DNA from: Vibrio mediterranei
GTDB taxonomy: Bacteria > Pseudomonadota > Gammaproteobacteria > Enterobacterales > Vibrionaceae
Assembly (NCBI RefSeq): GCF_900088415.1
Contig: NZ_FLLQ01000004.1
Coordinates: forward strand, 186,001-250,000
Reading direction: 5' to 3'
Length of the DNA: 64,000 bases
Below are positions 10,002 to 21,060 of this stretch, one piece after another. The notes below the pieces were generated by a model. That model saw only the letters and a program-made list of their open reading frames with translations. It made no database searches and had not been told where the DNA came from. The first letter of the stretch is position 1; each line of letters opens with the position of its first letter. The position numbers and the translations under genes are program-made.

Positions 10002-10015
10002 TTGATGCAGATCAA
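10002..10015. promoter_or_regulatory. FNR-type box 2 upstream of cydA
   Basis: TTGATGCAGATCAA is a second perfect TTGAT-N4-ATCAA match, 51 bp centre to centre from box 1 (just under five helical turns). Two sites nearly in phase suggest cooperative binding or dual control of cydA. The same core can be bound by CRP-family relatives. Confidence 0.75.
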
Positions 10016-10171
10016 TTTCAATGAATTTATGTAAGCAAATTAACGGAAGTGTGAAGGGAAGGAAGAATTGGGAATACCCCTTTAGTAGCAAGGGATTATA
10101 GCGTGAAGTGTTAGCTATATGAAACAAAATTGGACTTCAAATCACACAAAAACATAGATATGGCAAATAAA

Positions 10172-10218
10172 ACAAAGCCGCATATTTGCAATATAAATTT
10201 ACAATAATGCGGCTTAAT
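10172..10218 (-). terminator. Probable terminator of the ruv operon
   Basis: AAGCCGCAT (10175-10183) pairs with ATGCGGCTT (10207-10215) across a 23-base AT-rich loop, about 45 bases downstream of ruvB. On the minus strand the stem is followed by TGTTTTATTT. The large loop makes this a moderate call. Confidence 0.55.
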
Positions 10219-10262
10219 AATTATTCACAAAAAGGAACTATTTGGATGAAATCTGACAATTA

Positions 10263-11270
10263 TCAATGTTTGTCGATACCGAAGTGTAAATAAGCTCGGT
10301 CAGACGCGATACGACCACGTGGTGTACGTTGCAAATAGCCTTGCTGTATCAAATACGGCTCAATCACATCTTCGATGGTGTCTTTCTCTTCACCAATGGC
10401 TGCAGCTAGGTTATCGAGACCTACAGGACCACCTGCGAACTTCTCCATAATTGCTAGCAAAAGCTTTCTATCCATGTAGTCAAAACCTTGATGGTCGACA
10501 TCAAGCATATTCAGTGCTTTGTCTGCGATGTCTGCACAAATATGTCCATTGCCTTTCACTTCCGCATAATCTCGAACGCGACGTAGTAGACGGTTGGCAA
10601 TACGAGGTGTACCACGAGCACGACGAGCAATCTCCAACGCGCCCTCTGGTTCCATTGACAAGCCAAGGCAAGACGCGCTGCGTTGCACGATCTTTTGCAG
10701 ATCAGCAATTTTGTAATATTCCAAGCGCTGAACAATACCGAAACGGTCGCGAAGTGGTGAAGTTAATGAACCAGCTCTGGTTGTCGCGCCAATCAAAGTG
10801 AACGGAGGCAAGTCAATCTTAATAGAGCGTGCAGCAGGACCCTCGCCAATCATGATATCCAGTTGGTAGTCTTCCATCGCGGGATACAAAACTTCTTCAA
10901 CCATTGGACTTAGACGGTGAATCTCGTCAATGAACAAGACGTCATTTTCTTCGAGGTTGGTCAACAGCGCAGCCAAGTCTCCTGCTTTCTCAAGCACCGG
11001 ACCGGACGTGGTGCGAATGTTCACTTCCATTTCATTGGCGACGATATTGGCTAAGGTTGTCTTACCCAGACCCGGAGGACCAAATATCAACAAGTGATCA
11101 AGCGCCTCATTACGCAGTTGTGCCGCTTTGATGAAAATTTCCATCTGGTCACTAACATGCTCTTGGCCTTCATAATCGGCCAGTTTTTTAGGACGTATTG
11201 CTCGGTCAATCACGTCCTCATCTTTGAAAACAGGATTTTCAGGCGCTATTAAGCGATCGGCTTCAATCAT
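10263..11270 (-). CDS. ruvB: RuvB, Holliday junction branch-migration ATPase
   Basis: RuvB is the hexameric AAA+ motor that drives branch migration with RuvA during recombinational repair. The 335-residue product shows Walker A (GPPGLGKTT, about residues 64-72), Walker B (LFIDEIHRL), the sensor and beta-hairpin region ([16 protein letters not shown]), and the winged-helix C-terminus ending in [18 protein letters not shown]. Length is typical. It lies 65 bp downstream of ruvA on the same strand. Confidence 0.97.
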   Translation of the reverse strand: MIEADRLIAPENPVFKDEDVIDRAIRPKKLADYEGQEHVSDQMEIFIKAAQLRNEALDHLLIFGPPGLGKTTLANIVANEMEVNIRTTSGPVLEKAGDLAALLTNLEENDVLFIDEIHRLSPMVEEVLYPAMEDYQLDIMIGEGPAARSIKIDLPPFTLIGATTRAGSLTSPLRDRFGIVQRLEYYKIADLQKIVQRSASCLGLSMEPEGALEIARRARGTPRIANRLLRRVRDYAEVKGNGHICADIADKALNMLDVDHQGFDYMDRKLLLAIMEKFAGGPVGLDNLAAAIGEEKDTIEDVIEPYLIQQGYLQRTPRGRIASDRAYLHFGIDKH

Positions 11271-11335
11271 GTCACGCTGTCTCTTTGCTATTCATTCAGC
11301 TTATTTAATAAAGGTGAGATTTGAATTCCCACTAC

Positions 11336-11953
11336 TTAAACCATAGCACGCAGTGCTTCACGAATCAGCGCTTCGCTGGTCATATCTGGTTTCGCAACTT
11401 GAGAAACTACTTTTGATGCCTGAGTAGGTTTATAGCCCAACGCAAGCAGTGCACTGACCGCTTCTTCTTCCGCGTTGTCAGCATTCATAGCACCAACACT
11501 ATCAACTGGTGCAGCGTCAGTCGCAGGCGTAAACAAGTCACCCGCACCCCAACCTTTCAAACGATCTTTCATTTCAACAACTAGACGCTCAGCTGTCTTT
11601 TTGCCGACACCAGGTAGCTTAACCAGAGTAGAAATGTCTTCACGCTCTACACACGCAACAAACTGAGTAGCCGACATGCCGGATAGGATACCAAGACCAA
11701 GTTTTGGACCAACACCATTGGCTTTGATGACCTCTCTGAACAGTGCACGTTCACGGACGGTATTAAAGCCATAAAGTAATTGCGCATCTTCACGTACTAC
11801 AAAGTGAGTGTAAATGATCGCCTCTTGGCCAATTTCAGGTAGTTCGTAGAAACAGCTCATCGGCATTTGAATTTCGTAGCCAACGCCGCCCACTTCAATT
11901 AACAGTTCTGGCGGTTGCTTTTCGATTAGAGTTCCACGTAATCGTCCTATCAC
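11336..11953 (-). CDS. ruvA: RuvA, Holliday junction DNA-binding protein
   Basis: RuvA tetramers bind four-way junctions and load RuvB. The 205-residue product starts [21 protein letters not shown] (OB-fold), contains tandem helix-hairpin-helix motifs ([13 protein letters not shown] and [20 protein letters not shown]), and a flexible linker before the RuvB-binding domain III ([17 protein letters not shown]). The start is GTG; no strong ribosome site is visible. It is separated from ruvC by a chemoreceptor gene. Confidence 0.96.
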   Translation of the reverse strand: MIGRLRGTLIEKQPPELLIEVGGVGYEIQMPMSCFYELPEIGQEAIIYTHFVVREDAQLLYGFNTVRERALFREVIKANGVGPKLGLGILSGMSATQFVACVEREDISTLVKLPGVGKKTAERLVVEMKDRLKGWGAGDLFTPATDAAPVDSVGAMNADNAEEEAVSALLALGYKPTQASKVVSQVAKPDMTSEALIREALRAMV

Positions 11954-11993
11954 AGTTCAATGTCTCATGTTAGTTGCAATAGGGCTTAGGATA

Positions 11994-12025
11994 TAGAATA
12001 ACTGGATAGGTATCCAGTTATTCTA
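11994..12025. other. 14-bp perfect inverted repeat after the chemoreceptor gene
   Basis: TAGAATAACTGGAT (11994-12007) pairs perfectly with ATCCAGTTATTCTA (12012-12025) around a four-base loop, just beyond the stop of the minus-strand chemoreceptor. No T-run follows the stem on the minus strand, so if it terminates transcription it does so without the classical tail. It may also be a processing or stability hairpin. Confidence 0.6.
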
Positions 12026-12033
12026 AGTAAAAT

Positions 12034-13461
12034 TTAAGGCATGACAGAGCGTAGGCGCTCGGAGAGTTCAGTGCCCTCATGGATTTGCTGACCAAGCTGA
12101 TCACTAATCGTCTGAATGTCTTCGGCAATCGCTTTACTGCCGACAACAGACTCCGCCACATCACTGCTTGCTTGGTCTAATTCGCCAATGGCTAAATTCT
12201 GCTGAGTGACCAACTCACTGAGCTCGGTAATTTCTGAAGAGATGGTTTGCACCTGTTCTATCATCATACTCAACTCAGAGACTGTGGTTTGAATGGTTTT
12301 TTGTCCGGAGTTGATTTCTTGCTGACTGTTGTTGATAAGAGTGCGAATCTCATCCACTGAATTACTAGTTTTAGACGACAATTCTCTGACCTGCTCAGCA
12401 ACGACGGCGAAGCCACGACCATGTTCACCTGCCCTTGCTGCTTCAATAGCAGCATTTAACGCAAGCAAGTTGGTTTGCTCTGCCACGGAAGTAATCAGCT
12501 CAATAACCGACACCACTTTCTGATTACTGTTATCGATATTGGTGATGGCCTGCGTCGAAGCATTCAGCATTTCCGAGCTGCTCTCTGCTTGCTGCTTTAT
12601 TGAATCGGTTTGGGTAATCACTTGCTCCATAAAGTTCACCGACTCTTGAGTGAACGACGACAGCTGTTCCAATTGCTGACTCATTTCCTCTGCGGCACTG
12701 GCTTGAGAAGCGCTGTTAAGGCTCAGTGACTGTACGTTACTTGTCAGTTGTGTAGATTGCGTGTTCACTTGATGAATCACTTCATCTAACTCTTGAACAC
12801 TTTCGTTAACAGCAAGTAGCATGCTATCGAGTTTCTTCTCTCCTTCTGACGCTTTTTCTGCTTGTAACGCACTCTCTTTTTGCGCTTTTTCAGCGCGTGA
12901 AATCGCACTTTCTTTCTGTTTTGAAGTAAAACTTTGCGCGAAGCAAATGACAAAGAGCGGCAGTAACATGCCAGACCAAATCTCTATATTCTGCTTAGAT
13001 GCCGACAAGTTAATCGTTGGGAATTGATAGCCGGAAGTATGCAAATAGGTCATCACAGCGGATACCGCTAGAATCCCGACGCTCCACGTTAATGCCATAA
13101 CACGAGATGCGGAAAGATAGAAGGCTACGATCAACAGTGGTGCCCAGAACGCCTGCGTCGAATCAACGATGCCACCGCTTTGGAAAATAATATTCACCGC
13201 ATGCAACACCATACCAAAGAAACCGATATTCAGTGCAAGTGTGATCATCTTACTAAAACGAAGCACTGCTAAAGCAGTAACTTCGACCAAGATCAACGCG
13301 ATAGAGGTGAGAAATAGAGACGCATGACCATTGGATTGCCACTTAATCGCGCTGTATAAACCAACCACCAAAGCCACAACTGAGAAGACCGCGGTGATTT
13401 CCGCTTTACGAAGGGTGTTACGAGAAAGGCTATCCGAATTATTGATAAAATAATGCCACAT
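12034..13461 (-). CDS. Methyl-accepting chemotaxis protein with six N-terminal helices
   Basis: The 475-residue product is a chemoreceptor-type signal transducer with no sizeable periplasmic sensor domain. Six hydrophobic segments fill about residues 25-175 (for example [18 protein letters not shown] and [14 protein letters not shown]), followed by a short charged coiled coil and a cytoplasmic MCP domain with the hairpin tip [18 protein letters not shown]. No HAMP domain is obvious. A receptor with only membrane helices could sense membrane state, redox, or a small lipophilic ligand; that is inference. It lies between ruvC and ruvA, which are adjacent in relatives I know, so it looks inserted. 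Inverted repeats flank it at 11994-12025 and 13499-13528. Confidence 0.88.
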   Translation of the reverse strand: MWHYFINNSDSLSRNTLRKAEITAVFSVVALVVGLYSAIKWQSNGHASLFLTSIALILVEVTALAVLRFSKMITLALNIGFFGMVLHAVNIIFQSGGIVDSTQAFWAPLLIVAFYLSASRVMALTWSVGILAVSAVMTYLHTSGYQFPTINLSASKQNIEIWSGMLLPLFVICFAQSFTSKQKESAISRAEKAQKESALQAEKASEGEKKLDSMLLAVNESVQELDEVIHQVNTQSTQLTSNVQSLSLNSASQASAAEEMSQQLEQLSSFTQESVNFMEQVITQTDSIKQQAESSSEMLNASTQAITNIDNSNQKVVSVIELITSVAEQTNLLALNAAIEAARAGEHGRGFAVVAEQVRELSSKTSNSVDEIRTLINNSQQEINSGQKTIQTTVSELSMMIEQVQTISSEITELSELVTQQNLAIGELDQASSDVAESVVGSKAIAEDIQTISDQLGQQIHEGTELSERLRSVMP

Positions 13462-13498
13462 GCCGTTGGAGTTCCTTGTTATTTGATTATTCGGACAT

Positions 13499-13528
13499 TT
13501 GGTCCTTTGAATTGACTCATCGGACCAA
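13499..13528. promoter_or_regulatory. Inverted repeat upstream of the chemoreceptor
   Basis: TTGGTCC (13499-13505) and GGACCAA (13522-13528) form an inverted repeat with a 16-base spacer, about 40-65 bases upstream of the chemoreceptor ATG. It could be an operator. No known regulator consensus was recognised. Confidence 0.3.
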
Positions 13529-13664
13529 TATTAGGAAGTTAACAAATAATTAACAAGGAGAATTAGGCGAAAAGCTCTAAAAGTGTGGACTGGCTATCGT
13601 TAAAATTATCGGTATGGCGTTTATATCGCCACGCTTCCTTAATGGCTTCATGCGATTAATTTGA

Positions 13665-14186
13665 TTAGCGATAACGCCCTTTTTTTGCGCCTGTTGCTTT
13701 ACCCGCTAAAGCAACAAGTGTTTTGTTGGTGTTTGCATGACAGATTGCAACACCTAAGGCGTCAGCCGCATCAGCTTGAGGTTTGGACGGCAATTTCAGC
13801 ATTGCCATAACCATGTGCTGAACCTGTGCTTTATCTGCTCCACCCGTGCCCACTACCGCTTGCTTGATTAAGCGTGCTGCGTATTCGTAGACAGGCAAGT
13901 CATTATTCACCGCGGCAACAATTGCGCTGCCTCTGGCTTGTCCTAACTTAAGCGCTGAATCAGCGTTTTTAGCCATAAACACCTGTTCAATAGCAAACAC
14001 GTCTGGCTGAAATTGAGTAATGATCTCACTCACACCTGCGTAGATTTGTTTGAGTCTGCCCGGTAACTCTGCTTCTGATGTACGGATACACCCACTACCG
14101 AGGTATTGCAAATGGCGACCCTGCTGACGAATTACACCATATCCGGTGATACGTGAGCCAGGGTCGATTCCTAGTATTATTGACAT
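13665..14186 (-). CDS. ruvC: RuvC, Holliday junction resolvase
   Basis: RuvC is the dimeric endonuclease that cuts Holliday junctions symmetrically. The 173-residue product begins [20 protein letters not shown] with the catalytic Asp7, then [22 protein letters not shown] with the conserved Glu, and [14 protein letters not shown] with the C-terminal acidic pair. Length is standard. It follows yebC by 13 bp and is separated from ruvAB by the chemoreceptor. Confidence 0.97.
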   Translation of the reverse strand: MSIILGIDPGSRITGYGVIRQQGRHLQYLGSGCIRTSEAELPGRLKQIYAGVSEIITQFQPDVFAIEQVFMAKNADSALKLGQARGSAIVAAVNNDLPVYEYAARLIKQAVVGTGGADKAQVQHMVMAMLKLPSKPQADAADALGVAICHANTNKTLVALAGKATGAKKGRYR

Positions 14187-14199
14187 GATTTCTCGTTAA

Positions 14200-14946
14200 T
14201 TACTCAAGGCTTGCTGCGACTTCGTCAGAGATATCACCGTTGTGATAGACCTCTTGCACATCGTCAAGGTCTTCCAGTGCGTCAATCAAGCGCAGTAATT
14301 TTGGTGCAGTCGTCTCATCAAGCTCCGCTTTGGTTGACGGCACAAGTGTCACTTCTGCATTGGCGGCTTGGTACCCAGCGCCATCTAGCGCATCTTTCAC
14401 TGCACCAAAGTCAGCAGGTGTGGTGTAAACATCAATAGCGCCATCGTCTCCGGTTTCAATATCATCAGCACCACCTTCTAGTGCGACCTCCATCACTTCG
14501 TCTTCATCCAGACCTGGAGCATAAGAGATGACGCCCTTTTTATCGAATAGGTAGTTCACACTCCCGTCAGTACCAAGGTTGCCCCCTGCTTTAGAAAATG
14601 CGTGGCGTACGCCAGATACGGTTCGATTACGATTGTCGGTCATGCATTCCACCATGACTGCCGTTCCACCGGGACCGTAACCCTCGTAGATGACCGTTTC
14701 CATGTTGTCATCGCCTTCCCCACCAGCACCACGACTCACGGCACGATTTACCGTATCACGAGTCATATTGTTGGAGAGTGCTTTATCAATAGCGGCACGA
14801 AGACGAGGGTTGTTTTCAGGTTCACCACCACCTTCTTTAGCGGCAACGACAATTTCGCGAATCAATTTAGTGAAGATTTTGCCGCGCTTGGCATCTTGCG
14901 CTGCTTTACGGTGACGAATATTCGCCCATTTACTATGACCTGCCAT
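14200..14946 (-). CDS. yebC: YebC/PmpR-family protein
   Basis: Members of this family have been described as transcriptional regulators, and more recently as translation factors easing ribosome stalling at proline stretches. The 248-residue product begins [20 protein letters not shown], the family hallmark, and has the three-domain layout with an acidic C-terminus. AAAGGA lies before the ATG. It sits between aspS and ruvC, the order seen in many gammaproteobacteria. Confidence 0.95.
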   Translation of the reverse strand: MAGHSKWANIRHRKAAQDAKRGKIFTKLIREIVVAAKEGGGEPENNPRLRAAIDKALSNNMTRDTVNRAVSRGAGGEGDDNMETVIYEGYGPGGTAVMVECMTDNRNRTVSGVRHAFSKAGGNLGTDGSVNYLFDKKGVISYAPGLDEDEVMEVALEGGADDIETGDDGAIDVYTTPADFGAVKDALDGAGYQAANAEVTLVPSTKAELDETTAPKLLRLIDALEDLDDVQEVYHNGDISDEVAASLE

Positions 14947-15017
14947 AACAAATCCTTTGAGTTCTATGAAGTTGGATTACTTTTTATGTTGGTATAACTA
15001 TACAGATTTTGGAAACA

Positions 15018-15043
15018 AAAACTCCCGCTGTTGCGGGAGTTTT
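15018..15043 (-). terminator. Intrinsic terminator between aspS and yebC
   Basis: AAAACTCCCGC (15018-15028) pairs with GCGGGAGTTTT (15033-15043) around a TGTT loop. On the minus strand the stem ends in a T-run. It lies about 165 bp after the aspS stop and about 70 bp before the yebC start, so yebC-ruvC probably has its own promoter. Confidence 0.85.
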
Positions 15044-15091
15044 GGGTATGTTGTGATCTTGGGTTTTAGTTTTGGTGCTCGCGGTTAGAAG

Positions 15092-15167
15092 ATCCCTGCA
15101 TACGCAGGGATGACAACAGCTTGAGCACACCAAAGGTTGATGTGTCATTCCTGCGCAGGCAGGAATC
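15092..15167. repeat. Pair of REP-like palindromes
   Basis: ATCCCTGCATACGCAGGGAT (15092-15111) and, 32 bp on, ATTCCTGCGCAGGCAGGAAT (15147-15166) are two palindromic elements in opposite register, each flanked by GTCA/TGAC. They share the core of the tandem array at 1-1010 and lie in the aspS-yebC gap. Confidence 0.8.
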
Positions 15168-15208
15168 TACCCAAGACATGCGACCTAACTAAAAAACCAC
15201 GTCGTACC

Positions 15209-16987
15209 TTAAGAGTCTTTCTTCTCTTTCGCTGCCGTCACAGCAATCGCTAGCTCTTCAAGTGCTGCTGGGTTTGCTGCACTTGGTGCATCTGTCAGTA
15301 GACACGCTGCCGCGGTTGTTTTCGGGAATGCGATTACGTCACGGATGTTTTCCGTACCGCAAAGTAGCATCACGAGACGGTCAAGACCGAATGCAAGGCC
15401 TGCGTGTGGTGGTGTACCAAACTTAAGTGCATCTAGTAGGAAACCAAACTTCTCACGTTGCTCTTCTGCATCGATACCAAGGATCTCGAATACTGCTGCT
15501 TGCATTTCTGCGTTGTGGATACGAACAGAACCACCACCTACTTCATAGCCGTTTAGAACCATGTCATACGCGTTTGAGTTTGCTGCCGCTGGGTTCGCTT
15601 TTAGCTCTTCCGCAGTCATGCCTAGAGGAGACGTAAATGGGTGGTGCATCGCGTGCAGGTTACCCTCGTCATCTTCTTCGAACATTGGGAAATCAACAAC
15701 CCAAAGTGGTGCCCACTTAGACTCATCAGTAAGCTCAAGATCCTTACCAATCTTAAGACGAAGTGCGCCCATTGCTTCAGCAACCGTGTTCGCTTTGTCT
15801 GCACCAAATAGGATGATGTCGCCAGACTCAGCTTCAGTGCGCTCAAGAATACCGTTGATCACTTCTTCGTTTAGGAACTTCGCTACTGGAGACTGGATAC
15901 CTTCCATACCTGCGGCACGGTCGTTAACCTTCATCCACGCAAGACCTTTCGCGCCGTAAATACCAACGTACTCTGCGTAACCATCAATTTGCTTACGAGT
16001 TAGAGAAGCACCGCCTGGTACACGGATAACCGCTACGCGACCTTTTTCGTCGTTAGCTGGGCCTGAGAACACTTTGAATTCAACGTCTTTTAGTAGATCA
16101 GCAACGTCTACTAACTCAAGCGGGTTGCGTAGATCTGGCTTATCTGAACCAAAACGACGAATCGCTTCAGAGAAAGGCATAACTGGGAACTGACCTAGGT
16201 CTACGTTCAATAGCTCTTGCCACATATCGCGAACCATTTTTTCTGTCACTTCACGAACTTGATCCGCAGACATAAAAGAAGTTTCGATATCGATTTGAGT
16301 AAATTCAGGCTGACGGTCAGCACGCAAGTCTTCATCACGGAAGCACTTAACGATTTGGTAGTAACGGTCGAAACCAGACATCATCAGCAGCTGCTTAAAT
16401 AGCTGTGGTGATTGAGGTAGTGCGTAGAACGAGCCTTTGTGAACACGGCTAGGCACTAAGTAGTCACGTGCACCTTCTGGTGTCGCTTTAGTTAGTACTG
16501 GTGTTTCGATGTCTAGGAAGCCATTTTCGTCAAGGAAACGACGAACAAAGCTTGATGCTTTAGCGCGCAGCTTAATACGATCGCTCATTTCTGGACGACG
16601 AAGATCGATGTAACGATACTTGAGGCGCTGCTCTTCAGTATTGGTTTGGTTGAAGTCTAGTGGCAATACATCACTGCGGTTGATGATTTCAAGGCCAGTT
16701 GCCAAGATCTCAACCTCGCCAGTTGCCATGTCTTTGTTAACTTGGCTTTCTGGACGAACACGAACTTCACCAGTCAGCTTGATGCAGAATTCGTTGCGAA
16801 GTTGGTTTGCCACTTCGTAAGCATCAGCCATATCTGGATCAACAACTACCTGAACGATACCTTCACGATCTCGCATATCGATAAAGATAAGACCGCCTAA
16901 ATCTCGGCGACGGTTTACCCAGCCGCACAGTTCTACAGTTTGTCCTGCAAGGGACTTGTTCAGGTGACCACAGTAATGGCTACGCAT
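15209..16987 (-). CDS. aspS: Aspartyl-tRNA synthetase
   Basis: AspRS is a class II synthetase charging tRNA-Asp. The product has an N-terminal anticodon-binding OB-fold ([22 protein letters not shown]), the class II catalytic core (motif 2 [20 protein letters not shown]), the bacterial insertion domain, and motif 3 ([13 protein letters not shown]). I place the start at ATG 16987, giving 592 residues beginning [10 protein letters not shown], as in E. coli (590). A TTG seven codons earlier opens the longer frame, but GGGA lies correctly for the internal ATG. Confidence 0.96.
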   Translation of the reverse strand: MRSHYCGHLNKSLAGQTVELCGWVNRRRDLGGLIFIDMRDREGIVQVVVDPDMADAYEVANQLRNEFCIKLTGEVRVRPESQVNKDMATGEVEILATGLEIINRSDVLPLDFNQTNTEEQRLKYRYIDLRRPEMSDRIKLRAKASSFVRRFLDENGFLDIETPVLTKATPEGARDYLVPSRVHKGSFYALPQSPQLFKQLLMMSGFDRYYQIVKCFRDEDLRADRQPEFTQIDIETSFMSADQVREVTEKMVRDMWQELLNVDLGQFPVMPFSEAIRRFGSDKPDLRNPLELVDVADLLKDVEFKVFSGPANDEKGRVAVIRVPGGASLTRKQIDGYAEYVGIYGAKGLAWMKVNDRAAGMEGIQSPVAKFLNEEVINGILERTEAESGDIILFGADKANTVAEAMGALRLKIGKDLELTDESKWAPLWVVDFPMFEEDDEGNLHAMHHPFTSPLGMTAEELKANPAAANSNAYDMVLNGYEVGGGSVRIHNAEMQAAVFEILGIDAEEQREKFGFLLDALKFGTPPHAGLAFGLDRLVMLLCGTENIRDVIAFPKTTAAACLLTDAPSAANPAALEELAIAVTAAKEKKDS

Positions 16988-17274
16988 AGTGAATTTCCCA
17001 ATTTCCAATAGTGATAATGAAACGTATAGTATGGGCGAGTGACTATTATCTAGCCAACTTACATTACACCCATAAAATCAAAGGTTCATTTATACTCGGA
17101 AAATCGTCTAAAATCGACCTAATTTGACAGAATTGTTGTGTTTAATTGCCAGTTGCGGCACTAGAACTCTTGAAATGGATAAAATATCAACAAATCCTGT
17201 TGATACGACTGAAGCTAGAACATTGCAATCAATACACGAGATGCCATAGATGGAAACGAAAGCAAGGGAAGATG

Positions 17275-18156
17275 ATGAGCGAGCTTAAGTTAAGATTGGG
17301 TTTAACCATGTGGTCACACAGTGATTGGCAGCACTCATTCTATGGTAAAGGTACCAAGCCAAATGAGCGCTTGGAGCGTTATGCATCTGTTTTTCACACT
17401 GTGGAAGGCAATACCACCTTTTACGCTACACCGAATAATTCTACTGTCGATAGCTGGAATCGTGCGACTCCTGAAGATTTCCGGTTTACCTTCAAACTCC
17501 CAAAACAGATCACCCACGAGCAAATGCTCACTCAATGCCGAGCAGAGCTAAACAACTTCCTCAAAGTTATGGAACCGCTGCACTCGAAAATTGGTATGTG
17601 GACGATTCAGCTTCCGAGCAGTTTTGCTCCCGAACAACTCGCATCACTGCAATCTTTTTGCCAGTGGTTCCCTAGCGACATGCCGTTGGGGGTTGAGGTT
17701 CGCCATTTGGGATTTTTCAATAAATCTGATGACGAACGACGGTTTAACCAATGGTTAATGGAGCAAAATATCGACCGCATTATTATGGATAGTCGTCCTG
17801 TTTTCGCGGCCAAGCCGGATACCCCTGCCGTCATCGATGCTCATGAAAAGAAACCAAAAGTACCTGTTCACGCTATTGCAACCGCAGAACATCCAATGAT
17901 TCGCTTTATTGGTCACCCAGATATGGAACAAAATCTTCGCTTCTTTAAGCCTTGGGAAAACAAACTTGCCGAGTGGGTTCAACAAGGTAAGCAGCCTTAC
18001 GTTATGATTCATACTCCTGACAATGTCGAAGCGCCTGAGCTTGCCATTAAGCTTTATGAAGTGCTAAGCCAGCATATGGCGACGCTACAAATAACGCTTT
18101 CCCCACTCAACGCAATTCCAGCATTGCGCGACGATCATCAAATTTCAATGTTCTAA
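17275..18156 (+). CDS. DUF72 (YecE-like) family protein
   Basis: DUF72 proteins adopt a TIM-barrel fold; no enzymatic function is established. The 293-residue product begins MSELKLRLGLTMWSHSDWQHSFYG and has the family features (VEGNTTFYATP near residue 45, FTFKLPKQITHE, GVEVRH, and a DSRP segment). I choose ATG 17275, with AGGGA about six bases upstream; an ATG at 17272 and a longer open frame from 17146 also exist. It is divergent from aspS and upstream of cmoAB. Confidence 0.85.
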   Translation: MSELKLRLGLTMWSHSDWQHSFYGKGTKPNERLERYASVFHTVEGNTTFYATPNNSTVDSWNRATPEDFRFTFKLPKQITHEQMLTQCRAELNNFLKVMEPLHSKIGMWTIQLPSSFAPEQLASLQSFCQWFPSDMPLGVEVRHLGFFNKSDDERRFNQWLMEQNIDRIIMDSRPVFAAKPDTPAVIDAHEKKPKVPVHAIATAEHPMIRFIGHPDMEQNLRFFKPWENKLAEWVQQGKQPYVMIHTPDNVEAPELAIKLYEVLSQHMATLQITLSPLNAIPALRDDHQISMF

Positions 18157-18318
18157 TTCATTACTGCGTGTCTATCTCTCACTGATTTGACCTAACACAA
18201 GTTGCGATACAGCTACGTAGGATGACTTTTCTTGATGAATAACGTAAAATGCGCGCCTTTTTTATTGCCTCTGAACTTGTACTTAGCAAAGCGCTGAACC
18301 AAGTTTAGGACTGAGTGA

Positions 18319-19068
<750 letters not shown>

Positions 19069-19136
19069 CGCATTACGACCATTACCTAGATATACCATTA
19101 GCGAGATATCGCTAAGTTTAAAAATTAGAGAATCCA

Positions 19137-20114
19137 ATGTTTAATTTTGCAGACTTCTACCAACTTATTGCTCAAGATACACGCCTACAGCCATGGCTTA
19201 ATGTGTTGCCTCTGCAGCTGACTGACTGGCAAAACGCTCAGCATGGCGATTTTGATCGTTGGTTAAGAGCCCTAGCAAAGATTGATGTGGGTCAGCCTGA
19301 TAACGTAGAGCTGAAAGACAGTGTAACTATTTCAAACTCTGAGCCACTGCCCACTGGCGAAATGAAAAAGCTCGAGAGCTTACTTCGTACTTTCCACCCT
19401 TGGCGTAAGGGTCCGTACCATGTTCATGACATTCATATTGATACTGAGTGGCGCTCTGATTGGAAATGGGATCGCGTGCTTCCACATATCTCACCGTTAA
19501 AGAATCGCTCTGTGCTGGATGTCGGCTGTGGTAACGGCTATCACATGTGGCGCATGCTAGGTGAAGGTGCACGTCTATGCGTGGGCATTGACCCATCACA
19601 CCTATTCTTGGTTCAATTTGAAGCGATTCGCAAAATGATGGGCAACGACCAACGCGCTCATTTACTGCCATTGGGTATTGAACAGCTTCCTGAACTGCAA
19701 GCGTTTGATACGGTATTCAGCATGGGTGTGTTATATCACCGCCGTTCGCCGCTCGATCATCTTATTCAACTAAAGAACCAGTTGGTACCGGGTGGCGAGC
19801 TGATTTTAGAAACCTTGGTGATTGAAGGTGATGAGAATGCAGTCCTAGTACCGCACGATCGCTACGCTCAAATGCGCAATGTTTACTTTTTCCCGTCAGC
19901 ACGTGCACTGAAAGTTTGGCTCGAGAAAGTTGGCTTTGAAAATGTACGTATCGTTGATGAGAACGTGACGACAATCGGTGAGCAACGAACCACTGAATGG
20001 ATGACACATAACTCGTTACCTGAATATCTAGATCAGAACGATCCTAGCAAAACTGTCGAGGGCTACCCTGCTCCTCGTCGCGCTATCTTAATTGCTGATA
20101 ATCCAAGCAATTAA
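19137..20114 (+). CDS. cmoB: CmoB, tRNA U34 carboxymethyltransferase
   Basis: CmoB transfers the carboxymethyl group of carboxy-SAM to 5-hydroxyuridine at tRNA position 34, giving cmo5U, which widens wobble decoding. The 325-residue product shows [16 protein letters not shown], the AdoMet-fold motif [29 protein letters not shown], and the C-terminal [17 protein letters not shown]. It follows cmoA on the same strand, and the two act consecutively. Confidence 0.97.
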   Translation: MFNFADFYQLIAQDTRLQPWLNVLPLQLTDWQNAQHGDFDRWLRALAKIDVGQPDNVELKDSVTISNSEPLPTGEMKKLESLLRTFHPWRKGPYHVHDIHIDTEWRSDWKWDRVLPHISPLKNRSVLDVGCGNGYHMWRMLGEGARLCVGIDPSHLFLVQFEAIRKMMGNDQRAHLLPLGIEQLPELQAFDTVFSMGVLYHRRSPLDHLIQLKNQLVPGGELILETLVIEGDENAVLVPHDRYAQMRNVYFFPSARALKVWLEKVGFENVRIVDENVTTIGEQRTTEWMTHNSLPEYLDQNDPSKTVEGYPAPRRAILIADNPSN

Positions 20115-20272
20115 TCAATCGTAAGTGTTGTATACGTCTCACTTTATCGAGTTTTGACATGACGTTTATAACTCTAACGGAGCTCTGACAATAGGGAGTA
20201 TCAAACTCCCTTATTGATCAGCTAAAATCCATACCACTTCCTGTTCCATTATTTACTGTTTTAGGGTTTAAG

Positions 20273-21007
20273 ATGTACAAACGCTTGGCACCACTTGTCG
20301 CCATCGGTTTACTTTCCGGCTGTTCCACTATTAATCACCAAGAACTTCACCAAAGTACACTCACTGCAATCGAAAAATCTGAGCAGCGTCTCGAGAATAG
20401 ACTCACCAATATCGACCTGCAGTTAAGCAACCAAACCGACTACATTGATAGTTTGGAATCTGAAATCATCGCACTTACCGAGCAAGTAAAAGTACTTGAA
20501 AGTAATCAAGCGGCAGGATTAGAAAAAATCGATGAGTCTAAGCCTCTACCTGCTATTGTCGCTGTACCTTCAATTTCTAACCCTGTCATTTTGGGCTCTG
20601 TTGAAAAAGTAAAACTCGATGTTTTAAAACAAACCTTCGATGCACGTGTCGACACAGGTGCAGCCACATCTTCATTAAATGCTGGTGATATTCAAGCATT
20701 TGAGAGAGATGGAAAGCAATGGGTGAAATTCCATCTCGTTAATGACAAAGTCAAAGAGCAGGAAAAACGTTGGATTGAAGCCCCTGTACTCCGATACGTT
20801 AAAATACGCCAATCTACCAGCGATGAAATGGAACGTAGAGCTGTAGTTGAATTGTGGATCCGTGTAGGAAAAATCCATGAAAAAGCGCAATTTACACTGG
20901 CGGATCGCTCGCAAATGACCCACCCTATACTACTAGGAAGAGAATTTATCAAAGATATTGCTTTAGTGGATGTAAGTCAGCAATATATACTTTCATCTAA
21001 CAAATAA
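20273..21007 (+). CDS. Lipoprotein with retropepsin-like (RimB-type) protease domain
   Basis: The 244-residue product begins with a lipoprotein signal (LLSGC, Cys17), has a coiled-coil stretch at about 25-78, and a C-terminal retropepsin-like domain often labelled ATP-dependent zinc protease. The catalytic aspartate motif is VDTGAATSSLNA with D127-T128-G129, and HPILLGREFI supplies the second family motif. Retropepsins act as dimers, and the coiled coil could promote that in the envelope. It lies 53 bp upstream of the transmembrane partner and is the first gene of a three-gene operon with an ATP-grasp ligase. The substrate is unknown. The lipid anchor puts it outside the cytoplasm, so it cannot process the ligase's cytoplasmic product unless that product is exported. 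Confidence 0.85.
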   Translation: MYKRLAPLVAIGLLSGCSTINHQELHQSTLTAIEKSEQRLENRLTNIDLQLSNQTDYIDSLESEIIALTEQVKVLESNQAAGLEKIDESKPLPAIVAVPSISNPVILGSVEKVKLDVLKQTFDARVDTGAATSSLNAGDIQAFERDGKQWVKFHLVNDKVKEQEKRWIEAPVLRYVKIRQSTSDEMERRAVVELWIRVGKIHEKAQFTLADRSQMTHPILLGREFIKDIALVDVSQQYILSSNK

Positions 21008-21060
21008 ATCTCTTTTGAATAACACTTTCAGGGAAAGCAATTACAATAATAAGGTTGTTT

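Noticed and set aside
13615..13631. A short TGGCG/CGCCA hairpin downstream of ruvC
   Set aside because: Five base pairs with no T-run; too weak to call a terminator.
16988..17008. Seven-residue N-terminal extension of AspRS from a TTG
   Set aside because: The ribosome site GGGA lies inside this extension and the ATG at 16987 gives the conserved MR-x-x-YCG start.
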